DNA of 51,832 nt from Pseudomonas sp. SLFW (GTDB lineage Bacteria; Pseudomonadota; Gammaproteobacteria; Pseudomonadales; Pseudomonadaceae): the NCBI RefSeq assembly GCF_009905615.1, contig NZ_JAAAKW010000028.1, positions 1-51,832 of the forward strand, read 5' to 3'. The stretch's first letter is position 1. Every line of letters begins with the position of its first letter. Below the pieces are notes generated by a model. It was not told where the DNA came from, did not search any database, and saw nothing but the letters and a program-made list of their open reading frames with translations. The position numbers were made by a program, and so were the translations under genes. Below are positions 8,477-15,513 of this stretch, in pieces.

Positions 8477-9226
8477 TCAAACAGGTCGGCACATCCAGTG
8501 CAGATAACGTCCCAATCCGGCAAAGCTCGGGTGGCGGCGGTGGGCGAGTTCCATTTCCAGCAGGTCGGCCAGCTCGGCTTTCGCCTGGAATTCGACCGGC
8601 ATGTAATCGTGGAATACCCGAACGCCACTCTGGGTTTCGACCCGCCACAGACCCTCAAGTTGCGCCGCTAATTCGCGCGGATCAAGGGGTTCTTGCGGGG
8701 TCAGGCTCTGCTTTTCACCGGCCAGCGTATTTCGACGCATTTTGCGGAAATGGCCCTTGAGCAGATTGCGATAAATCAACGCATCCCGGTTGTAGAACGC
8801 CAACGACAGCCAGCCATCGGCTTTGGTGAGCTGGCGAAAGACCGGCAGGATGGTGAAGGGTTCGGCAAGCCATTCAAGCACAGCATGGCAAATCACCAGA
8901 TCGTACGGCTCGCTCAGTTGCTCAGGGAGCGCCTGCCACGGGGCTTGAATGAAGGTGCCCGTTTGTCCGGCGTCTGCGAAGCGCTGGCGCGCGCCTTCCA
9001 GCATCGGTTCGGCAGGCTCGGCCAAGGTGACGTCATGCCCCTGTTCAGCGAGCCAGAGCGACATGTGGCCCAGCCCGGCGCCGATGTCGAGGACGCGCAG
9101 GGGGCGGTCCGGCAGGCTTTCTTTCAGGTCTGCCTGCAACACCGCCAGACGGATCGCGCCCTTGGCGCCGCCGTAAATCTTCTCGGCGAAGCGCGTGGCC
9201 AACTGGTCGAAATGACGGTCGCTCAT
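8477..9226 (-). CDS. cmoM: CmoM tRNA wobble-uridine carboxyl methyltransferase
   Basis: This 249-residue class I SAM-dependent methyltransferase has motif I at about 45-54 (VLDIGAGLGH) and a downstream LVICHAVLEWLAEP motif. The N-terminal MSDRHFDQLATRFAEKIYGG and the size fit CmoM (formerly SmtA), which methylates 5-carboxymethoxyuridine at the tRNA wobble position to give mcmo5U. The start codon overlaps the stop of the upstream MazG-like gene as ATGA, so translation is coupled. Family assignment is firm; the exact tRNA substrate is inferred from homologues. Confidence 0.82.
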   Translation of the reverse strand: MSDRHFDQLATRFAEKIYGGAKGAIRLAVLQADLKESLPDRPLRVLDIGAGLGHMSLWLAEQGHDVTLAEPAEPMLEGARQRFADAGQTGTFIQAPWQALPEQLSEPYDLVICHAVLEWLAEPFTILPVFRQLTKADGWLSLAFYNRDALIYRNLLKGHFRKMRRNTLAGEKQSLTPQEPLDPRELAAQLEGLWRVETQSGVRVFHDYMPVEFQAKAELADLLEMELAHRRHPSFAGLGRYLHWMCRPV

Positions 9227-9528
9227 TTGCTGAACCGCCGTTCGCTGTCGGCCAGCTTGGCGCGCACCACTTCGTTCATGTCCAGCCCCAATTCGCTGCA
9301 CATCAGCAGCAGATACAGCACGATGTCACCCACTTCCTGACCCGCGTGGGCGAGTTCGTCGGCGGGTAGCTGACGCGACTGGTCCTCGGTTTTCCACTGA
9401 AAAATCTCCACCAGCTCGGCCATTTCCACACTGGCGGCCATGGCGAGATTTTTAGGGCTGTGAAATTGCCGCCAGTCATTGGTATCGCGGATGCGATGCA
9501 GGCGTTGGGTGATTTCGTCGAGGTTCAT
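9223..9528 (-). CDS. MazG-like nucleotide pyrophosphohydrolase
   Basis: This 101-residue all-alpha NTP pyrophosphatase belongs to the MazG-like/RS21-C6 group. The metal-binding pattern is visible as EMAELVEIFQW (E-x-x-E, about 34-44) followed by EVGDIVLYLLLMC (E-x-x-D, about 65-77). Members hydrolyse non-canonical or excess dNTPs (often dCTP analogues) to the monophosphate, acting as house-cleaning enzymes. AGGAG lies 9 nt before the ATG. It is the first gene of the operon with cmoM and the two lipoproteins. The exact substrate cannot be told from sequence. Confidence 0.85.
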   Translation of the reverse strand: MNLDEITQRLHRIRDTNDWRQFHSPKNLAMAASVEMAELVEIFQWKTEDQSRQLPADELAHAGQEVGDIVLYLLLMCSELGLDMNEVVRAKLADSERRFSK

Positions 9529-9614
9529 GGGGCGGGTCTCCTGAAGGTGGGTAGCTTCAGGGGGATGCGGGGCGGAATCAAGTGAAGCCGATGGAAATTC
9601 GGTGCGTTAGTCAC

Positions 9615-9703
9615 TGTAGGAGTGAGCTTGCTCGCGATGGCGGCGTGCCAGATTCGGAAATGGTGACTGACAGACCGTCATCGCGAGCAAGCTCACTCCT
9701 ACA
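9615..9703. repeat. REP inverted pair (REPIN), family A
   Basis: Arms at 9615-9637 and 9681-9703 are identical to those at 165-252. The 43-bp centre differs from the first copy except for a few bases next to the arms. It lies between the MazG-like operon promoter and the end of the MaoC gene. Confidence 0.9.
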
Positions 9704-9732
9704 AGGGCGAGAGGTGAAATCTGAAGCTGTAG

Positions 9733-10590
9733 TCACTCCGCCGCAGGCTGCCACGTCCCGATCATGTGCACGATCCCTTCCTTGCCCTGGACCTTCAACT
9801 GACCATGAGACCCCGCCGCGCTGGCAGAAAGCGTCACCTCGCTCGGCAGGCGAACGGGCTTCTGAAACTCCACCGAGATATCCACATTTGACGCTGGCAA
9901 ATGATCGTCCAGCGCGGCGAGCGTGCGGCTTTTCATCCACAGGCCATGGGCGATGGCCGTGGGGAAACCAAACAGCTTGGCGCTGCTGTCGCTCAGGTGG
10001 ATCGGGTTGTAATCGCCGCTGACTTTCGCGTATTGCCGACCGATATCGGAGGGGGCGTACCACGTCGCCAGTTCGGTCATCGGCAGCGGTGCCGGTTCGT
10101 AGGCGCCTTCAATTTCACCTTCGATCTTCGCGCCTTTGCACAGCATGGTGCTGTCCTCTTCCCACAGCAGCCCCAGCGCGTCTTCGAACTGCGTGATCAG
10201 GCTGAACGTCGCGCCTTTTGCGTGGGGTTTGAGGTTAGCGACGCGCACGCTGACTTGCGCCTTGATCACACTGCCGAGCGGGCGGCGAATGCTGATGCGG
10301 TTATGCAAATGCACCAGCCCCAACAGCGGAAACGGGAAGTCCTTGTCGGTCAGCAGTTTCATTTGCAGCGGGAACGCCAGCACGTGGGGGTACGTGGGCG
10401 GCAACAGGCTACCGGGGATGAACCCGCAGACCTTGGAGAAGGCGTTGACTTTGTCGGGGTCCACCGAGACCCAGCAGCGCAGCCCCTGATCCGGCAGCTG
10501 TGAGCCGCTGATCTTGCGCCGCAACGCCGCTTGCATGAACAAGCCGGGCAGCGACGGAGGGGTGTCCAGATAGCGCCAATGTGCACTCAT
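9733..10590 (-). CDS. MaoC-family acyl thioester dehydratase
   Basis: This 285-residue double-hotdog protein belongs to the MaoC/FAS2-hydratase group. The C-terminal half carries the hydratase pattern: YAKVSGDYNPIHLSDSSAKL (about 188-207) followed by GFPTAIAHGLWM, with the Asp and His of hydratase 2 active sites. The N-terminal half is a degenerate hotdog fold. GGGAGA lies upstream of the ATG at 10590, which is preferred over an ATG 30 bp further upstream. It follows the FabG-like gene by 19 bp on the same strand. With that reductase and the facing thiolase it could hydrate enoyl thioesters in fatty-acid turnover; whether the carrier is CoA or ACP is unknown. Confidence 0.85.
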   Translation of the reverse strand: MSAHWRYLDTPPSLPGLFMQAALRRKISGSQLPDQGLRCWVSVDPDKVNAFSKVCGFIPGSLLPPTYPHVLAFPLQMKLLTDKDFPFPLLGLVHLHNRISIRRPLGSVIKAQVSVRVANLKPHAKGATFSLITQFEDALGLLWEEDSTMLCKGAKIEGEIEGAYEPAPLPMTELATWYAPSDIGRQYAKVSGDYNPIHLSDSSAKLFGFPTAIAHGLWMKSRTLAALDDHLPASNVDISVEFQKPVRLPSEVTLSASAAGSHGQLKVQGKEGIVHMIGTWQPAAE

Positions 10591-10609
10591 CGATTCTCTC
10601 CCGTATTCG

Positions 10610-11965
10610 TTAAGCCCCAATCACGCTTTGCCCGCAGACTCTCAGCACTTGCCCGGTGACCGAGCCGGTGCCCGGCTGACCCAACCATGCCACCGCTTCC
10701 GCGACGTCCTGGGGCAAGCCGCCCTGGCCGAGCGAACTCATGCGTCGGCCTGCTTCACGCAAAGCGAAGGGCATGTGCGCGGTCATGCTGGTTTCGATGA
10801 AGCCCGGTGCCACTGCGTTGATGCTGATACCGCGTTCTTTCAGCGAAGGTGCCAGCGCACGCGCCAGTCCGATCAGCCCGGCTTTACTGGTGGTGTAGTT
10901 GGTTTGCCCACGATTGCCGGCAAGCCCGCTGATCGAGGCCATCAGAATCACGCTGCCATTGTCGCGCAGGGTGCCTGCATCAAGGAGTGCGTGCGTCAGT
11001 AGTTGCGGGGCGTTGAGGTTGACGTTGAGCACCGAATCCCAGAAGTCGGCAGTCATGTTGGCAAGCGTTTTATCGCGAGTGACACCCGCGTTGTGCACGA
11101 GGATGTCGAGTCCGTCGGGCAGGTGTTCGATCAACTGGGCGGCGGCATCCGGTGCGCAGATATCCAGCACCAGCGGTTGACCGCCAAGCCGCGCGGCCAA
11201 GGCTTCAAGCTCGGACTTGGCTTGTGGCACATCCAGTAACATAACATCTGCGCCATCTCGGGCCAGGGTTTCCGCGATGGCCGCACCGATGCCGCGAGCA
11301 GCGCCGGTCACCAATGCCTTGCGTCCGGCCAGTGGGCGACTCCAGTCCTGCACGTGGGCTGTTGAGGCGCTGAGGCGAATGACCTGGCCGGAGATGAACG
11401 CGCTCTTTGGCGACAGGAAAAAACGCAAGGCGCCTTCCAGTTGATCTTCCGCGCCGTCTTCGATTTGCAGCAGTTGAACCGTGCCGCCGTTGCGCATTTC
11501 TTTCGCCAGCGAGCGGCTGAAGCCTTCGATCGCCTGCTGTGTGCTGGCGGCCAGTGGATCGGTCTGGGTGTCGGGCGTGCGGGCGAGGATCACGATGTGC
11601 GCGCTGTTTTCCAGATGGCGGATCACCGGCTGGAAAAAGTCGCGCAGCTCAGAGAGTTGGGAGGTATGCAAAAGGGGGCTGGCGTCGAACACGACCGCTT
11701 TTATCTTCGAGCCCTGATCGGGTGCCCACGGATGCGCGCCGCTGACGTCACTCGCGAAGCTGAACAGCAAGTCGGTCATGCGCGGGGCAAACTCGCTGAC
11801 GCGCTCCGCCAACGGGCCGCCGCTCAACAGCAGCGCACCTTCTACCGGACGCAGGCGCCCGGCCTGCCAGCGTTCCAGTCGCGCTGGCGCGGGAAGGCCC
11901 ACGGCTCCGACCAGTCGGCGACCGATGTCCGAGTTGGCGAAGTCAATGTAGCGATCAGATGCCAT
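10610..11965 (-). CDS. High-molecular-weight FabG-type 3-oxoacyl reductase
   Basis: This 451-residue protein is about twice the length of ordinary FabG. Residues 1-205 form a degenerate Rossmann-like domain. Residues about 212-451 form a classical short-chain dehydrogenase with the cofactor motif TGAARGIG (220-227), HNAG (291-294), and catalytic S344, Y357 and K361 in YTTSK. This two-domain plan matches FabG4 / HMwFabG enzymes, which reduce 3-oxoacyl-CoA or -ACP. GGAG lies 8 nt before the ATG. It is upstream of the MaoC gene in one transcript and divergent from the thiolase across 104 bp. Confidence 0.87.
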   Translation of the reverse strand: MASDRYIDFANSDIGRRLVGAVGLPAPARLERWQAGRLRPVEGALLLSGGPLAERVSEFAPRMTDLLFSFASDVSGAHPWAPDQGSKIKAVVFDASPLLHTSQLSELRDFFQPVIRHLENSAHIVILARTPDTQTDPLAASTQQAIEGFSRSLAKEMRNGGTVQLLQIEDGAEDQLEGALRFFLSPKSAFISGQVIRLSASTAHVQDWSRPLAGRKALVTGAARGIGAAIAETLARDGADVMLLDVPQAKSELEALAARLGGQPLVLDICAPDAAAQLIEHLPDGLDILVHNAGVTRDKTLANMTADFWDSVLNVNLNAPQLLTHALLDAGTLRDNGSVILMASISGLAGNRGQTNYTTSKAGLIGLARALAPSLKERGISINAVAPGFIETSMTAHMPFALREAGRRMSSLGQGGLPQDVAEAVAWLGQPGTGSVTGQVLRVCGQSVIGA

Positions 11966-12069
11966 GGAACACTCTCCTTGAGTCGGGGTTCAAAGAAGTG
12001 GACCACATCAATGGCTAATAAGTCCTACGCTTTCGGGCTGATCAGCGCACACAGGAAAGGGAGATTTCA

Positions 12070-13347
12070 ATGAACCAGATACGCCGCGTCGCCATCGTCG
12101 GAGGCAATCGCATTCCGTTCGCCCGCTCCAATGGCGCGTACGCCACCGCCAGCAATCAGGACATGCTCACCGCCGCGCTGGAAGGCCTGATCGAACGCTT
12201 CAACCTGCACGGCCTGCGCATGGGCGAAGTGGCGGCGGGTGCAGTGCTCAAGCACTCCCGGGATTTCAACCTGACGCGCGAGTGTGTCCTGGGTTCGCGT
12301 CTGTCTCCGCAGACCCCGGCCTACGACGTTCAGCAGGCCTGTGGCACCGGGCTGGAAGCGGCGTTGCTGGTGGCCAATAAAATCGCCCTGGGGCAAATCG
12401 AGTGCGGCATCGCGGGTGGCGTGGACACAGCATCCGATGCGCCGATCGGGGTGAACGAAGACTTGCGACGCATCCTGTTGCAGGTCAACCGCGCCAAGAG
12501 CACGGGCGACAAACTCAAGGTGCTGACCCAACTGAGGCCGCACAACCTCAAGCCCGAATTGCCCCGCAACGGCGAGCCTCGCACAGGGCTGTCGATGGGG
12601 CAGCACTGCGAGCTGATGGCGCAGACCTGGCAGATACCTCGGGAGGCCCAGGACCAACTGGCGTTGGAAAGCCATCAGAAAATGGCGGCTGCCTATGACT
12701 CGGATTGGCAGGATGATCTGCTGACACCGTTTCGAAACCTGACCCGGGACAACAATCTGCGCGTCGACGCCAGCCTCGAAAAAATGGCATCACTCAAACC
12801 GGCCTACGAGCGCAGCCCTCGTGGCACGTTGACGGCGGGAAACTCTACGCCGTTGACCGATGGCGCGTCGGTGGTGTTGCTGGCCAGTGAGGAATGGGCA
12901 AATGCGCGTGGCCTGCCGATCCTGGCGTATCTGCGCGATGGCGAGGCGGCAGCGGTGGATTTCGTGCGGGGCGACGAAGGGCTGCTGATGGCGCCTGTCT
13001 ATGCCGTGCCACGGCTGCTGGCGCGCAATGGTTTGACGTTGCAGGATTTCGATTACTACGAAATTCACGAAGCGTTCGCGGCGCAGGTGCTGTGCACGCT
13101 CAAGGCATGGGAAGACCCGGAATACTGCAAAAACCGTCTGGGCCTCGATGCGCCATTGGGGGCCATCGACCGCAGCAAGCTCAACGTCAAAGGCAGCTCA
13201 CTGGCAGCAGGACACCCCTTCGCCGCGACCGGCGGGCGCATCGTCGCCAACCTCGCGAAACTGCTCAGCGTCGCAGGACAGGGGCGCGGGCTGATTTCGA
13301 TTTGTGCAGCGGGCGGGCAGGGCGTTACGGCGATTCTAGAGCGGTGA
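12070..13347 (+). CDS. Acetyl-CoA C-acetyltransferase (thiolase)
   Basis: This 425-residue thiolase has the nucleophilic cysteine C91 in QQACGTGLEA, the histidine H382 in AAGHPFAATGG, and the second catalytic cysteine C412 in CAAGGQGVT near the end. It resembles the FadI-type branch (acetyl-CoA acetyltransferase of beta-oxidation). A strong purine-rich site, AGGAAAGGGAG, precedes the ATG. It is transcribed away from the FabG-like/MaoC pair; together they offer three of the four beta-oxidation-type steps, lacking only an acyl-CoA dehydrogenase. Direction of the reaction (degradation or condensation) is not decided by sequence. Confidence 0.9.
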   Translation: MNQIRRVAIVGGNRIPFARSNGAYATASNQDMLTAALEGLIERFNLHGLRMGEVAAGAVLKHSRDFNLTRECVLGSRLSPQTPAYDVQQACGTGLEAALLVANKIALGQIECGIAGGVDTASDAPIGVNEDLRRILLQVNRAKSTGDKLKVLTQLRPHNLKPELPRNGEPRTGLSMGQHCELMAQTWQIPREAQDQLALESHQKMAAAYDSDWQDDLLTPFRNLTRDNNLRVDASLEKMASLKPAYERSPRGTLTAGNSTPLTDGASVVLLASEEWANARGLPILAYLRDGEAAAVDFVRGDEGLLMAPVYAVPRLLARNGLTLQDFDYYEIHEAFAAQVLCTLKAWEDPEYCKNRLGLDAPLGAIDRSKLNVKGSSLAAGHPFAATGGRIVANLAKLLSVAGQGRGLISICAAGGQGVTAILER

Positions 13348-13357
13348 ATGAGCGTCC

Positions 13358-13609
13358 TGCCTGACACACCGCGCGCGCCGGATTCACTGCCGGTGCCCGG
13401 CAGATCGTAGGCAAGGTGGAGCGCCACCCCGGCACTCCCACGCGTTCGGCAGATGCAGATTGTAGGCGGGTGAAGCTTTTGATTCTGGCCGCAGGCCGTA
13501 GGAGCAAGCTTGCTCGCGATCTGGCGCGAAGCGGCAGTAAAACCCGACGACGCTATTTGCCTGACACACCGCGCGCGCCGGATTCACTGCCGGTGCCCGG
13601 CAGATCGTA
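13358..13609. repeat. Duplicated 52-bp hairpin element in a gene-free stretch
   Basis: The 400 bp between the thiolase and the AraC gene contains no convincing gene. It holds two identical 52-bp copies, 13358-13409 and 13558-13609, exactly 200 bp apart. Each ends in a perfect hairpin: CTGCCGG, three-base loop, CCGGCAG. The sequence between the copies includes a lone REP arm at 13498-13519. After each copy a weakly similar Pro/Ala-poor, GC-rich stretch follows (CGTTCGGCAGATGCAG versus CCTTCGGCAGAGGCGC). Open frames on the minus strand run through it but have no ribosome site and look like by-products of the repeats. Confidence 0.85.
13498..13519. repeat. Single REP arm, family A relative
   Basis: GTAGGAGCAAGCTTGCTCGC followed by GA resembles the family A arm, with AGCAAGCTTGCT instead of AGTGAGCTTGCT, which makes the arm itself palindromic. 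No inverted partner is seen nearby. It sits between the two 52-bp repeat copies. Confidence 0.75.
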
Positions 13610-13747
13610 AACAAGCCAACTCCGCCTTCGGCAGAGGCGCAGGCGTAGACCGAGGCAGAAGTGGAAAGCGCTGAGTCTGAACTGTATTGCTGGAGTAGCC
13701 TATTGATGGCCCCGTAAACTGCCCGCTTCACGACAGAAGGCACGCCC

Positions 13748-14554
13748 ATGCCGAGCAAAGGACATTCACCCTCTCGCAGCCCCGACACGCTGCGGCAGAT
13801 CCCCGCCCTGACCGACCTGCCTCGTCCCGTTTACGCCCGTGCCGAAAGTTTGAGTGCGGGCTCATGGACACCCACCCATCGCCACGACTGGGTGCAGTTT
13901 TCCTACGCCATCAGCGGCGTTCTCGGCGTTCACACCGAACAGGGGAGTTTCTTCGCGCCTCCCCAATGGGGCGTGTGGATTCCGGCGGGACTGGGTCATG
14001 AAGTGGTCACCTCGACCCGGGCAGAAATGCGCAGCCTGTACGTTCGCACTCAGGATTCTTTATGGGCGCCAGATCGCTGCAGGGTGCTGGAAGTCACGCC
14101 GCTGGCCCGTGAACTCATCAAAGCTTTCTGCCTGTTGCCCCCGGATTATCCCGAACGCGACAGCCACGAGTCCCGACTGGTGCAGGTGCTGCTCGATCAA
14201 CTGGCGCAACTGCCTGAGGTCGGCTTTTCCCTGCCGTTGCCCCGTCATGCCCGCTTGCTGGCGCTGTGCAATGAACTGGTCGAAGACCCCGGCCAGACCA
14301 TCACGCTCACCGATTGGGCCGCGCGCCTGAACATGTCGGAAAAGACCCTGATGCGCCTGTTCCAGCGCGAGACCGGTTTGAGTTTCAGAGGGTGGCGACA
14401 ACGAGCGCGATTGCTCGCGTCGCTCGATGCATTGGAGGAGGGCGACAGCGTGACCAGCACCGCCCTGAATTGCGGGTATGACTCAACGTCAGCGTTCATC
14501 GCAGCGTTCAAAGGCCTGTTCGGCTTCACGCCGGGTGAGCTGTTTCGCGCGTGA
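13748..14554 (+). CDS. AraC-family transcriptional regulator with cupin domain
   Basis: This 268-residue regulator has an N-terminal AraC-type cupin sensor (about 20-120) with THRHDWVQFSYAISG and the PPQWGVWIPAGLGHEV segment, seen in regulators of the AraC_binding/cupin_6 kind. The C-terminal AraC DNA-binding domain (about 165-266) has two helix-turn-helix units: MSEKTLMRLFQRETGLSFRG and NCGYDSTSAFIAAFKGLFGF, ending in FTPGELFR. The ligand is unknown. It converges on the Ig-like operon with 54 bp between, and is preceded by the 52-bp repeat region. It may control a neighbouring gene, but no target site can be shown. Confidence 0.87.
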   Translation: MPSKGHSPSRSPDTLRQIPALTDLPRPVYARAESLSAGSWTPTHRHDWVQFSYAISGVLGVHTEQGSFFAPPQWGVWIPAGLGHEVVTSTRAEMRSLYVRTQDSLWAPDRCRVLEVTPLARELIKAFCLLPPDYPERDSHESRLVQVLLDQLAQLPEVGFSLPLPRHARLLALCNELVEDPGQTITLTDWAARLNMSEKTLMRLFQRETGLSFRGWRQRARLLASLDALEEGDSVTSTALNCGYDSTSAFIAAFKGLFGFTPGELFRA

Positions 14555-14608
14555 CATCTGCGCGTATGGTCAACGGCCCCGCTGCCCACTGCGCAGGCAT
14601 GATCTTGA

Positions 14609-15472
14609 TCACGCCACCGAGCCATAGATCGTCACACTGGTGTCTGTGGTGGTGCCTTCGTGGGGGATATCGACGCCCTTAGAGTCGGTCACTCGGTCGA
14701 TGGTGACGGAGGTAATGGGCGGCACGGCCGTGATGGCATATGTCGTCAACGGAAATGCCTGGCGCGTGGCCCCCCCATCGAACGACACTTCCAACACCAG
14801 CTTCAGTGAAGAGCCGTCGGTCAGGCCTTTCAGAAAGCTTTGCGGAATCTTAGTGCTTTGAACGCCTGTGCTGGTGATCGCAAAGCCCTGCCATGCGGGC
14901 AAATCCAGCGCGGTCGAGCCTTCCAGCTTTAGCCAAAGACGTTGCCCGACGGCGATTAAAGGCCATGCCGACACCGTGACATCGGCGTCGGCCGTTAACG
15001 CGGTCACATCAAGTGTTCCCCCAGAGGCTTGTGTGATCTGCGGGCCCGCGAGCTGGTTTTCCGGGATCGGGGTCACGGTCAGTTTCAAGAACTCGGAAAT
15101 TGAAGTGCCGGCTGGGCGGACCACCGCGTAGATGACATCGACGGTCTTGCCGATCGCTTTGGCAACGTCCGCGACTTGCACGGCGAACGTCACCTTGCCG
15201 AACATGCTGCCGTTCTGCGCTTCGAATGTGTCATTACCGTTGAACGACAGCCCGATGATGTCTGAGACGTTCATCTCGGGGTAGGCAACCTCGACGTGTA
15301 CGCCCGATGTACCGAGTATGGGATTCAGGGTGCCTGAAGGTGCTTCGGTCACCGTCGGTGCGGGGAAGGTGTTCTGTTGAGTGCTGCTGAACGTGCTCAC
15401 GCCAGAGGTCTTACCCACTGAGGAGAAGGCAGCGGCCAGTTTTTTTTTGTCGTCGTCTGTGATCTTGCTCAT
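14609..15472 (-). CDS. Ig-like tandem-module protein, apparently cut short
   Basis: This 287-residue protein is of unknown function and is the last of three related genes. It starts MSKITDDDKKKLAAAFSS with no signal peptide. AAGG lies 9 nt before the chosen ATG; an ATG 9 bp upstream is also in frame. Two beta-sandwich modules are visible, each opening with a PxPxVTEAPSGTLNP or GPQITQASGGTLDV motif and containing an aromatic strand (IGLSFNGND, LWLKLEGST). A third module begins at VTIDRVTDSKGVDIPHEG but stops after about 35 residues at VTIYGSVA. Comparable modules in relatives, as I recall them, run on for another 60 or so residues, so the C-terminus may be a truncation. Confidence 0.7.
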   Translation of the reverse strand: MSKITDDDKKKLAAAFSSVGKTSGVSTFSSTQQNTFPAPTVTEAPSGTLNPILGTSGVHVEVAYPEMNVSDIIGLSFNGNDTFEAQNGSMFGKVTFAVQVADVAKAIGKTVDVIYAVVRPAGTSISEFLKLTVTPIPENQLAGPQITQASGGTLDVTALTADADVTVSAWPLIAVGQRLWLKLEGSTALDLPAWQGFAITSTGVQSTKIPQSFLKGLTDGSSLKLVLEVSFDGGATRQAFPLTTYAITAVPPITSVTIDRVTDSKGVDIPHEGTTTDTSVTIYGSVA

Positions 15473-15513
15473 GATGTTCATCCTTGTTGAGCGTAAATGC
15501 GCTTTGGCGCGTT

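Noticed and set aside
13358..13609. CRISPR-like spaced repeats
   Set aside because: Only two copies, 200 bp period and no cas genes, so not an array.
13384..13788. Minus-strand open frame of 134 codons
   Set aside because: It spans the duplicated 52-bp element and a REP arm, has no ribosome site and overlaps the AraC start; best seen as repeat DNA.
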